DNA of 64,000 bases from [Phialemoniopsis] sp. UDSM-2020. Lineage: Eukaryota > Ascomycota > Sordariomycetes > Thyridiales > Thyridiaceae. How positions within the stretch are numbered: position 1 is the first letter of the stretch; each line of letters opens with the position of its first letter. The stretch is from NCBI GenBank assembly GCA_018873225.1, contig JAEILZ010000001.1:5456001-5520000 (forward strand). Reading direction: 5' to 3'. Made by a program: the position numbers and the translations under genes. Positions 12,072-20,376 of the stretch are shown piece after piece. Below the pieces are notes generated by a model. The model was not told the origin of the DNA. It searched no databases and saw only the letters and a list, made by a program, of their open reading frames with translations.

Positions 12072-12727
12072 GGCGGGCGGCTTCGAGGGGCTGTCTGCAG
12101 CCTCTCGAGTGAAGAAGTCGCTATTCTATGCAGAAGGACTTTGATAAAAGTCGAGCAACACTTTCTAGTTCCTTTGCGCAGCTTTATATCTGAGCGCAAG
12201 CAGTGCTCGGATGTTGCTTAGCCCCTGGCTGGAGGGTTAGGCAGCGTAGGCAGCAAAGAGGAGCACTTTGATTGATCGCTGCGCCTAGTTCCAACTTCGT
12301 CAGCCAAATCAATGATTCAGTTAATTTGACGATCTCGGATGATTGAGCTTGGGAGTCCGACCGCCGAGGCTCTCTGTTGTGCTTCATCTACAAGGGAGAA
12401 AAAGGCCTCATGCAACATGACCAATTGCGAAAGGGGGAAGCAGGATAATCCGGGATGGCGAGATGCCAAGCTTAGGGCTGGCTTGACTGGACAGAGTTAG
12501 TTGCCCCGCAAACGCCACTGCAACAGTACCATTTCTCAGTGTTGTTAGTTCAAGGAATAGCGCCAAATAATGAGAGGCGAGGGCACGTCCATTGCAGCTT
12601 GTAATGCACGTCGAGACGTGAAGTCCCAACTGTGGTCTGTTTGTATTGTATGATGGGCTGGGGTTCTGATTCTTTATCTGAAAATTCTAAGCTTTAAAAT
12701 GACCAAGCGCAATGACACTAATCGTCA
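12072..12727. other. Intergenic
   Basis: No gene, tRNA or clear repeat seen. It separates the 5' end of the acidic unknown gene from the 3' end of the maltase gene. Confidence 0.4.
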
Positions 12728-14536
12728 TTATTCTTGAAAGTAGACCCTTCCCTCATACGGTGCCAAGTGTTCTGCGTCGGTTTTGCCCTGGTATGTTGAG
12801 ACTATGGGCACGAAGTTGGCAGCGTTTTCTCCGACGAAGCCTTGCTGTTCACCGAACGATGGTGGAGACCAAAGCTGTGTCTTGTCTGTAAAGTTAAGGA
12901 CAACTAGTGCAAGGCCTCGACCATCCTCCGCTTCCTTCACGAATGTATACAAGCTTGGACTTTCTGGGTCCAGACAACGGTAATCGCCGTATACAAACAG
13001 ACTGTCGTGTTGCTTCCGGAATCTGAGCATTTTGCGCCAGAACGTCAAGATACTATCGTTGTCTTCCAGCTGCGACGCCACATTGATCTCCGCCGCCAGA
13101 GGATGAGGTCTCATCCAGGGGTTTTTGACGGGCTGCCCGTCTGTCTCCAGAGAGAAGCCCCCAGACTTCGCCTTGCCGTCCCATACGATGGGAATACGTG
13201 CATGGTCCCGACCAAGATGCTGCAGAGCGGCGAAAGCCTTTGCTATCTCGTCTTTGTTGTCGGAACCATACCGATCCTTGACCATGTCCATGAATTGGCG
13301 ACTGCTAATATCCTCGTAGTACTCGAAAGGGTACGAGTCCATCGGCGCGTTGACGGTGCCAATCTCCTGACCCTGGTACACGAACTGGGTCCCACTAAGA
13401 CAGCACTGCAAGAGGGCCAGTAACTTTGCGCACCTGGCGCGGTACTCCGGCCTGTCATCTGTCAACCAGGACACCGATCTCGCCAGGTCGTGATTTTCTA
13501 GAAAGATTGTGGTCCAGGCGTCTGTGCCACGCAGCATCTCTTGCGTTTGGCCCAGAGCCTTCTTGAACCCCGGCAGGCTAAAATCTTTAGGTGTCGTCTC
13601 GTACTTGTGAGTGCGCCCCCAGCCAATCTCGACAGCGTCAAATTGGAAGACCATGTCCAGCTGCTGGGCTCCCGCGCTGACATAGCGTAAAACTTCCGCC
13701 ACGGATGTGTCTGGTAGCTCGCCGACGGTGATGGCCCCGTACTGGTCAAGAACCTGTTTGACCTCGCCAATGTATTCGTGTATTCGCGGTCCGTTGCAAT
13801 ACAGAGCGGCGGCAGGTTGGAATGGAGCCTTCGGGTCTGTGACGGGTGCGTCTGGGAAGTCGTGAGGTTTGCTGTACATGTTGACTGTATCGACGCGGAA
13901 CCCATCGACACCACGACGCAACCAGAACTTGATAGCTGATTCGTAGATTGCTTGCCGGGCTTGCTGGCAGTCCCAGTTCAGGTCAGGTTGCTCCTTTGCC
14001 CAAATGTGCAGATAATATTGCTCAGTTTGTTCGTCCCATTCCCAAGCACTACCGCCACCAAAGGCAGAGCGCCAATTGTTTGGAGGCAACCGTTCTCCAG
14101 TCGCTGAGTACCTGGCTGGGCGCCAGATGTACCAACCTCGCTTCGGACTGTGCCTACTGGAACGAGATTCTTTGAACCAGAGGTGCTGGTCCGAGGTATG
14201 GTTGATCACGAGATCCAACAGGATACGCATCCCGCGTTCATGCGTCTCGCGAATGAGCGTCTCCATATCGGCAATGGTGCCATACGGCGGATAGACTTCC
14301 TCATAATTGGAGATGTCGTAGCCCATATCGACTTGGGGACTCTGATACATGGGGCTAACCCAGATCGCGTCGACACCTAAGCTGGCAATATAGTCCAGCT
14401 TGGCGGTGATTCCGGGGATGTCGCCAATGCCGTCGCCATTGGAATCGTAGAATGAAGCTGGGTAGATTTGATATACGACAGCTTGTTTCCACCAGTGCCT
14501 GGTGCGTGGAGAGATAGTCATGGCCGTCGATAGCAA
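12728..14536 (-). CDS. Intracellular alpha-glucosidase (maltase), GH13
   Basis: A GH13 alpha-glucosidase that hydrolyses maltose and related alpha-glucosides to glucose in the cytosol. Single exon, 602 residues; a second ATG at 14521 (MTISPRTRHW) is an alternative start. The four conserved regions are DLVINH, GFRVDTVN with nucleophile Asp216, AITVGELPD with acid/base Glu273, and FLENHD with Asp350. The N-terminus WWKQAVVYQIYPASFYDSNG and the absence of a signal peptide match yeast MAL-type enzymes. Thr217 follows the nucleophile; in yeast the maltases carry Thr there and the isomaltases Val, so maltose preference is expected. Divergent from a sugar permease, with a regulator next to that: a MAL locus. 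Confidence 0.95.
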   Translation of the reverse strand: MLSTAMTISPRTRHWWKQAVVYQIYPASFYDSNGDGIGDIPGITAKLDYIASLGVDAIWVSPMYQSPQVDMGYDISNYEEVYPPYGTIADMETLIRETHERGMRILLDLVINHTSDQHLWFKESRSSRHSPKRGWYIWRPARYSATGERLPPNNWRSAFGGGSAWEWDEQTEQYYLHIWAKEQPDLNWDCQQARQAIYESAIKFWLRRGVDGFRVDTVNMYSKPHDFPDAPVTDPKAPFQPAAALYCNGPRIHEYIGEVKQVLDQYGAITVGELPDTSVAEVLRYVSAGAQQLDMVFQFDAVEIGWGRTHKYETTPKDFSLPGFKKALGQTQEMLRGTDAWTTIFLENHDLARSVSWLTDDRPEYRARCAKLLALLQCCLSGTQFVYQGQEIGTVNAPMDSYPFEYYEDISSRQFMDMVKDRYGSDNKDEIAKAFAALQHLGRDHARIPIVWDGKAKSGGFSLETDGQPVKNPWMRPHPLAAEINVASQLEDNDSILTFWRKMLRFRKQHDSLFVYGDYRCLDPESPSLYTFVKEAEDGRGLALVVLNFTDKTQLWSPPSFGEQQGFVGENAANFVPIVSTYQGKTDAEHLAPYEGRVYFQE

Positions 14537-14752
14537 GGAAAGACTTCAGGATCAAGCCACCGAGCGCCGTTCTATCTGAGGGTTGCTTGCACAAGTACTT
14601 TCCCTTGAACAGCCGAAAAGTCCTTATCATGCCTTCAGGGAAAAGGGAAGGCAAGTCCCAAATAGTTCCGGGGAAGCTTTCCTAAAGAACCTCGTGAGAG
14701 AGCTTGTAAGGGGGTGGGTTCAGATTTCTTCGTCGCTCTCATTGGACTGTTT

Positions 14753-14763
14753 TCGGCCCGAGA
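14753..14763. promoter_or_regulatory. TCGGCCCGAGA element, copy 1
   Basis: An 11-base element holding CGG-N1-CCG, identical to the copy at 14910-14920. It lies between the maltase and the permease and is a candidate site for the cluster's Zn2Cys6 regulator. The sequence identity is seen; the function is inferred. Confidence 0.5.
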
Positions 14764-14906
14764 CCCATAGTAAGGCAGCTTTATCTTGTCTGTAACGCCT
14801 CTCCCATGTGGTCACGAAGGGGGTATTGGCGACTAGCACTTATCTAGCCGTGAAGGAGACAGGGCGACCCCATCTACAGGTGAGATCAGCAACGCTCGTT
14901 GGTTCA

Positions 14907-14921
14907 ATCTCGGCCCGAGAT
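14907..14921. promoter_or_regulatory. Perfect 15-bp inverted repeat with TCGGCCCGAGA, copy 2
   Basis: ATCTCGG-C-CCGAGAT is a perfect inverted repeat around one central base. It contains the same 11-mer as copy 1, about 157 bases away. The paired CGG/CCG triplets are what a dimeric zinc-cluster protein would bind. Confidence 0.55.
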
Positions 14922-15062
14922 CTCCACTCGTCGCGCTTGACCCGAACGAGGCTAACACCGAGGGATGTTGGCAATTTTCCCACGGGGAACCCCAGTGCAA
15001 GACGGTATCTTCTTCATGCATTATCACTGCGCTGCTTGTTTTGAGGACTGGTGTCGAACGTG

Positions 15063-15070
15063 TATATAAT
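15063..15070 (+). promoter_or_regulatory. TATA-like box of permease gene
   Basis: TATATAAT lies about 100 bases upstream of the ATG at 15164. This argues for that start rather than the longer open frame beginning at 15041. Confidence 0.5.
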
Positions 15071-15163
15071 CCGTCTCGCGTGCCATCTACTGCCAGTCCT
15101 TCGAGATGCAACCTCATCGCCCTTTCAGCAGTAGTTCCCCTTGATACTTCTACCGTTTCCTCA

Positions 15164-16828
15164 ATGCCTCCCACGCATCCAGATTCGCCTGGCAACATGG
15201 CTGAACGCGTCCCAGCACTGGACGTGATGGTCGATGATGCCATCACCCGTGACGCAGCGACTGCCGTCGAGGCCGAGCGTAATATGGGTCTCTTCAGGTC
15301 GCTGAAAGTGTACAGGAAGGCGTGCTTCTGGTCCATCTTCCTCTCGACCTGCGTCATCATGGAGGGCTTCGATCTTGCCCTGCTCAACTCGCTGTATGCC
15401 TATCCGCCGTTTCAGCGCACATTCGGTGAACTCCAGCCGGACGGGTCTTACCAGTTGACAGCCTCTTGGCAGTCGGGCCTCTCCGGCGGAAATCAGGCAG
15501 GTCAGATCATGGGTCTCTTCTTGACCGGGTTCATTGTAGACCGCTTCGGGTACCGCAAGTCCCTGATCAGCGCTCTGATCCTCTGCACCGGTTTCATCTT
15601 CATCGTGTTCTTCTCGAAAACCCTCGTCCAGCTCCTCGTCGGAGAGATACTCATCGCCATCCCGTGGGGTCTCTTCCAGACCACGACAACGACCTATGCC
15701 GCCGAGGTCTGCCCGACACACCTCCGCGCCTACTTGACTACATACATCAACGCATGTTGGGTCTTCGGCCAGCTCATCGCGTCTGGGGTGCTCCGAGCCA
15801 TGCTTGCGCGTGAAGACGAATGGGGATACCGGATCCCCTTTGCGCTGCAGTGGATGTGGCCAATTCCCCTGATAATCGGTATCGCTTTTGCTCCCGAATC
15901 CCCGTGGTGGCTGGTCCGCAGCAACCGCATTGACGACGCCAAGAGGGCCCTCGCTCGCCTCACGACCCGCGAAGCCGACGCATCCTTCAACGCCGACCAA
16001 ACCGTATCGATGATGATTCACACAAACGAGATGGAGAAGGAGGCTCAGGCCGGCTTGGCATACTCGGATCTATTCAAGGGCACAAACTTTCGCCGCACAG
16101 AGATTGTCTGCGTGACTATGGTGATCCAGGCCTCGACTGGGTCCACGCTTCAGAGCTATTCGACCTACTTCTACCAACAGGCAGGCCTTGCCGTGGACAA
16201 GTCTTTTGACATGACTCTGGGCCAGTATGGCCTTGGTCTTCTTGGTGTCATTGCCTCGTGGTTCCTGATGAGCCGCTTCGGTCGACGGACTTTGTATCTC
16301 TCAGGCCAGCTGATCGCTTTCGTTTTCCTATTTACGATCGGTTGTGTCAGCTTTGCTGGACGAGACAACACTGGCGCCCAGTGGGCCATCGGCAGTCTGC
16401 TGTTGGTGTACACCTTTATTTACGACAGCACCATCGGGCCAGTCTGCTACTCCCTCGTGTCCGAGCTGTCTTCGACCCGGCTGCGCACCAAGTCGATCGT
16501 GCTCGCCCGGAACATGTACAACTGCTTCTGCATCTTTACGAGCGTCATCACGCCACGTATGCTCAACCCATCGGCGTGGAACTGGGGCGCCAAGACGGGC
16601 TTCCTCTGGGCCGGCTCCAGCCTGATCTGCGCAACGTGGACGTTCTTCCGCCTACCGGAGCCGAAGGGGCGCACCTTTGCCGAGCTCGATATCCTCTTCG
16701 AGCAAGGCGTCACAGCCCGTAAATTCTCGTCTGTCGTGCTTGAGCCGCTCGATGCGCATATTGACGAGAAGCCGTCTGCCGTTGAGGACGCGATGGGAAA
16801 GACGCTCACTCGGGCGAGCAAGGACTAG
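15164..16828 (+). CDS. MFS alpha-glucoside/maltose permease
   Basis: A 12-TMS sugar porter (MAL31/AGT1-like) that imports maltose or other alpha-glucosides with protons. Single exon of about 554 residues from the ATG at 15164 (MPPTHPDSPGN). Family motifs include GFDLALLNSLYAYPPF in TM1, DRFGYRKSL, PTHLRAYLTTYINACWVFGQ, PESPWWLVR after TM6, and PEPKGRTFAELDILFE at the end of TM12. It is divergent from the maltase and only about 60 bases from the 3' end of a convergent Zn2Cys6 gene. Permease, maltase and regulator together match the MAL loci of yeasts and the MAL cluster of Aspergillus oryzae. Confidence 0.93.
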   Translation: MPPTHPDSPGNMAERVPALDVMVDDAITRDAATAVEAERNMGLFRSLKVYRKACFWSIFLSTCVIMEGFDLALLNSLYAYPPFQRTFGELQPDGSYQLTASWQSGLSGGNQAGQIMGLFLTGFIVDRFGYRKSLISALILCTGFIFIVFFSKTLVQLLVGEILIAIPWGLFQTTTTTYAAEVCPTHLRAYLTTYINACWVFGQLIASGVLRAMLAREDEWGYRIPFALQWMWPIPLIIGIAFAPESPWWLVRSNRIDDAKRALARLTTREADASFNADQTVSMMIHTNEMEKEAQAGLAYSDLFKGTNFRRTEIVCVTMVIQASTGSTLQSYSTYFYQQAGLAVDKSFDMTLGQYGLGLLGVIASWFLMSRFGRRTLYLSGQLIAFVFLFTIGCVSFAGRDNTGAQWAIGSLLLVYTFIYDSTIGPVCYSLVSELSSTRLRTKSIVLARNMYNCFCIFTSVITPRMLNPSAWNWGAKTGFLWAGSSLICATWTFFRLPEPKGRTFAELDILFEQGVTARKFSSVVLEPLDAHIDEKPSAVEDAMGKTLTRASKD

Positions 16829-16886
16829 ACAAAGGGTGCGAGGCATCTTTGAATGGCCTGTTAGAGTATGATAGTGTCAGCTTGAT

Positions 16887-18434
16887 CTATTCCGTCTCTT
16901 GTAGTTCATTCTCTTCGATAGATACTATGGTCTCTGGCTCCGCAATAGTCTGTGTTGCTTGCAGGTCCCCTAATTGTACTAGTTTCTCGCTCAGGTAGCT
17001 TCTCTGATCCTCCGGCATCGCATCAAAGCCTAAGAGGAAGTTGACTAGAAATAGAAGGTCTTCAACTTGGGAAGCAGCTTCCTCCTGCGTCTGCTCGGGC
17101 CTGACAGGTAGGAGAAAGACCTCGGCAACTGTGCTCATAATCTCGAACAGTTTTTTCAGCACTCCGAGACCGTGAAAGCCGACGCTGGTCACGTTTTGCA
17201 GACGTTTGAACAAGGCTCGGAGCTCGGCAAAGATGCTGACAACAGGGTAGTGCAGGGACAAGCCTCCGTGTGCAATAGCCGAGGGTGTAGAACAGAGGAG
17301 GCCTCGAGAAAGCGCGAGCTCCCACACCAATGTCCTCAACCACAATCTCGTGATAGACAGATCGATGTGTTGCAATTCGGTCAGACCTCCCAGCCCGAGG
17401 GCCAGCAGCGCATGTTCCCCTTCCTCAGTGCCGGCAGCATCGTCGTCTAGCTGCTTGTGTTTGTGCTCTACCCAGTCCGGTGTCAACTCCGGAGAGCCAA
17501 TACTCTGGTCCTGTTGGGCATGCCAGTAGCTGAGGAATTCGTCATCGATGATAAGAAAAAGATTGACCAGACGGCGGAAGCCAAGATCGACATTAGGCGG
17601 AATGCTCGGGTCTGGGATAGGAGGTCCAGAGGAGAGTTGCGGTAGAGTGCCACCGCTAAATGAGGGCAACATGGCCAGATGCCTCTCGTGAATGTACACC
17701 TCCCAGTACAGCCGTTGCCATGTAGCATTGTCCTTCAAGTCATCAGCGCCATTTCGGTTGAGGTTGAGCGTCTGCAGCATGGTGACACCCTCACGAAGAA
17801 TAGCAAAGCTGCGATCAAGGCGACCCAATGATAGGACACAAGTGCTCAGAAAGATTGTTGTTGTAATGCGCTTCAGACTGGCTGGAAGGGGCCCTAGAGC
17901 ATTCTGCCGTATGCGACCCAGGTCGAAGTCTGCCTTTCGGTACGCCTGGAAGCTGCGGTACACGAGGCTGACGATCAAGGCCTCGACCTCACCCGGCAAT
18001 GTCCATGAGGACTGTGCTCGATTGATTGTAAGAGCAGCGAACGCGTGCACCAAGGCCGCATCCTCGTCGCTGTTGTTCATGTTGGCAATGGCCTGCCGCA
18101 TCTCCTCGGTCGTGATGATGGGGTTCAGTGGGTAGACAACCTCGGAGAACTGTGGGAGCAAGCTCAGGTAAAAGTCCAGCGACTGCCCCAGAGGCGATGG
18201 TGCAGGCAGCTTGGGTGCATTGCTCTGCGACCCGGCCACGGGCGGCTCTCTGCCACGACCCTCTCGCAATTGGGCCACAAGACGTCCTCGGCCGATGTAC
18301 TTTGGCCTCCCTGCCGGTGGCGGAAAGGTGCATGGAAGGTTGAGATGGGCACACTGCGTGCATGGCCAGCTCCCGTGGCACTTGACTTTGCGCATGCGAC
18401 AGCCGTTGCATGCTGGCCCTTTGCGACTCGTCAT
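16887..18434 (-). CDS. Zn2Cys6 transcription factor, MAL/amylolytic activator type
   Basis: A single-exon 515-residue zinc-cluster activator. The cluster is at the very N-terminus: CNGCRMRKVKCHGSWPC followed by TQCAHLNLPC, then PPPAGRPKYIGRGR, a basic linker. This arrangement resembles MAL-activators and AmyR-type regulators. The rest is the helical regulatory region, with LWLRTLVWELALSRGLL. It is convergent with the permease and completes a maltase-permease-regulator set, so the likely inducer is a maltose-type sugar and the likely targets are the two divergent genes. The specific target is inferred from position. Confidence 0.88.
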   Translation of the reverse strand: MTSRKGPACNGCRMRKVKCHGSWPCTQCAHLNLPCTFPPPAGRPKYIGRGRLVAQLREGRGREPPVAGSQSNAPKLPAPSPLGQSLDFYLSLLPQFSEVVYPLNPIITTEEMRQAIANMNNSDEDAALVHAFAALTINRAQSSWTLPGEVEALIVSLVYRSFQAYRKADFDLGRIRQNALGPLPASLKRITTTIFLSTCVLSLGRLDRSFAILREGVTMLQTLNLNRNGADDLKDNATWQRLYWEVYIHERHLAMLPSFSGGTLPQLSSGPPIPDPSIPPNVDLGFRRLVNLFLIIDDEFLSYWHAQQDQSIGSPELTPDWVEHKHKQLDDDAAGTEEGEHALLALGLGGLTELQHIDLSITRLWLRTLVWELALSRGLLCSTPSAIAHGGLSLHYPVVSIFAELRALFKRLQNVTSVGFHGLGVLKKLFEIMSTVAEVFLLPVRPEQTQEEAASQVEDLLFLVNFLLGFDAMPEDQRSYLSEKLVQLGDLQATQTIAEPETIVSIEENELQETE

Positions 18435-19219
18435 CTACGACGTGGTTGATGACTCTCGAATCCCTTTTGCATGGAAGCGGGCGACGTGTCTCGTTTGCTT
18501 CAGGGCCCGTCCATGACTTCTCTGAGATTCCAGTGAATCTCAGAACCTTGACCCTCTAAAGACTTGACTCCTTAGCAGGTCCAATTGCTGAGTCATCTCT
18601 AGCTAACGGGCGCCGCCCAATCGGTAGCAAGCGCTAGCATTTGCTGCTTCAATGTTGTTTCCCTGCACCTGAAAGCCTATCATCATGTTTGCAGAAGAGT
18701 TGGGCCTTCTGTGATAGTAGCCATCATGGTTATTCCAATGATAGGCCATACGATCATGATAATAAAGACAGCCCTATGATCAGAGAGAGATGCAATTGAG
18801 TCGTCATCGCCACAGCATTAGATGTTAGGGAAAGCTGAGCTTGAAATTGTTAGGGTGCACGGCTAAAACAAGCAAGCCATGTGTGAGAGTCCCAACGTCC
18901 TCTGGCGACCTGAGCAACTCGCTCACGACCTGGGTTACCATGTTCATCGCGATGGTTTTTCCCTGGCACCCCCGTGCCGGACTGGTTGTTCTCGTTGTAC
19001 CGACCTAATGGATCCCCACCGGAGCGTGCCACACTAACAGCGCCCATGTACCACAAGCTGATCTCCGCGCTCGGAATTGAACCCTTAGGCGATGTGGTAC
19101 CCAATGACAAAAGAAAGCGTGGAAATACCTACAAAGGTATACATTGAATAGGTACTCATGCTATTCGGCTGTTGAATTGTCCTAAGTACAAACCCTCGCT
19201 TGCAGCAACATCGTACACC
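18435..19219. other. Divergent promoter, MAL regulator and SDR
   Basis: No gene seen. It carries one copy of the CGGAGYGTGCCA element (annotated separately) about 190 bases before the SDR start. A GGTTCAATTCC string on the minus strand (19073-19083) resembles a tRNA B box, but the flanking stems do not pair. Confidence 0.45.
19016..19032 (+). promoter_or_regulatory. CGGAGYGTGCCA element, site A
   Basis: CCACCGGAGCGTGCCAC lies about 190 bases upstream of the SDR ATG. It matches 16 of 17 bases of site B at 26631-26647, and its core matches site C at 24193-24205. It is a candidate binding site for the cluster regulator. Confidence 0.55.
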
Positions 19220-20052
19220 ATGACATTCAAACGGCTCGAGGGCAAGGTTGCTATCGTCACCGGCGCGGCCTCTGGGTTCGGCAAGGGGATCGCACTCAAG
19301 TTTGTTCAAGAAGGATGCAAGGTTCTCATTGCAGACCTGTCTGATGCCGCCGGCCAAGCTGCGGCGAGCGAACTGGGATGTGCCTTCAAGAAAGCTGATG
19401 TGATCAAGTCCGACGACTGGCAGGCGTTACTCGACGAGGTCCTGAAGTGTTACGGACAGCTCGACATTGTGGTGAACAATGCCGGCGCGACGTATGCCAA
19501 CAAACCGACGGAAGAGGTGACCGAGGGCGACTTTGATCTAGTCATGGCTGTCAACGTCAAGTCGATCTATCTCAGCACGACGGTTCTCATGAAATACTTC
19601 CTCGACCAGGCTCGCCCAGGTTGCTTCATCCAAGTGGCTTCGACAGCTGCAACCCGTCCCAGGCCGCAGTTGACATGGTACAATGCGTCCAAGGCGGCCG
19701 TAGTGAACGCCACAAAGACTTTGGCAGTGGAGTACGGACCCAAGCAGGTTCGCTTCAATGCCGTGTCCCCCGTGGTTGGCAGCACAGGAATGTAAGTTCG
19801 ATACGATGCTTCCCCATTATCGCCCAGATCTTGAGAGGCATAGGCTGACAATTCGACTCAAATTCAAGGACGCATCTGTTCCTAGGCAAGGCCGACACAC
19901 CGGAGAATCGCAAGGGCTTCGTCGCGACGATCCCACTCGGCAGGCCATCTACCCCGGCGGACGTGGCAAATGCGTGTTGCTACTTCGCCAGCGACGAGGC
20001 GGCCTTTATCACGGGTGTCAACATGGAAGTGGACGGCGGGCGTTGTGTTTGA
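19220..20052 (+). CDS. Short-chain dehydrogenase/reductase (SDR)
   Basis: A classical NAD(P)-dependent SDR of 251 residues that interconverts an alcohol and a carbonyl. Exons are 19220-19791 and 19869-20052, joined through a Met codon (STGM-THLFLGKAD). Motifs are TGAASGFGKG (cofactor-binding Gly-rich loop), NNAGA, the catalytic Ser in QVASTAA, and YNASK (Tyr and Lys). It ends with FITGVNMEVDGGRCV. The start at 19220 (MTFKRLEGKVAIVTG) is the standard SDR beginning. Asp at the end of beta-2 (LIADLSD) favours NAD(H). It is beside a hybrid zinc-finger regulator and shares a promoter element with two nearby genes. Substrate unknown. Confidence 0.93.
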
Positions 20053-20376
20053 TCGAGCTCGGGTCTGTAGCATCTCGTGTACTGCGAACATGGAGGTCTC
20101 CAGGGCTAGATTCTTGGTGTTGGAGCTATCCCACCTTAGCTAGCATCGTGTCGTTAGTGTCGTCTCCCTAGTACCAATGCTAGCCAATGTTAGCCATCTA
20201 CCCCATACGTTTCTGCAGCTCCACACCCTCTAGGGAGATTTTGGGGTCCTATCTCGCTTCTCTGCCATCTGCGTGGGATCCCCTTCTTTCTCCACCTCAC
20301 ATCCACGCCTTTCCAGCGTCCAGTCTGTCGGTTGTACACTGCGTGCGCATGTCGAACAGGACTCATCGTCAAACGC
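20053..20376. other. Promoter of the hybrid zinc-finger regulator
   Basis: No gene seen. The CGGAGYGTGCCA element found in neighbouring promoters is absent here, so there is no sign of autoregulation through it. A short direct repeat (TGCTAGCCAATG, then GTTAGCCAT) occurs near 20177-20196. Confidence 0.4.

Noticed and set aside
15041..15163. Longer permease N-terminus starting at 15041
   Set aside because: It would start upstream of the apparent TATA box, does not begin with ATG-supported family sequence, and adds 41 residues absent from related permeases.
15161..16021. 286-residue open frame antisense to the sugar permease
   Set aside because: It is the reverse shadow of a well-supported transporter in high-GC codons and has no family motif.
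19073..19083. tRNA-like B box (GGTTCAATTCC on the minus strand)
   Set aside because: The T-stem bases on either side do not pair beyond two positions, and no acceptor or anticodon arm can be drawn.
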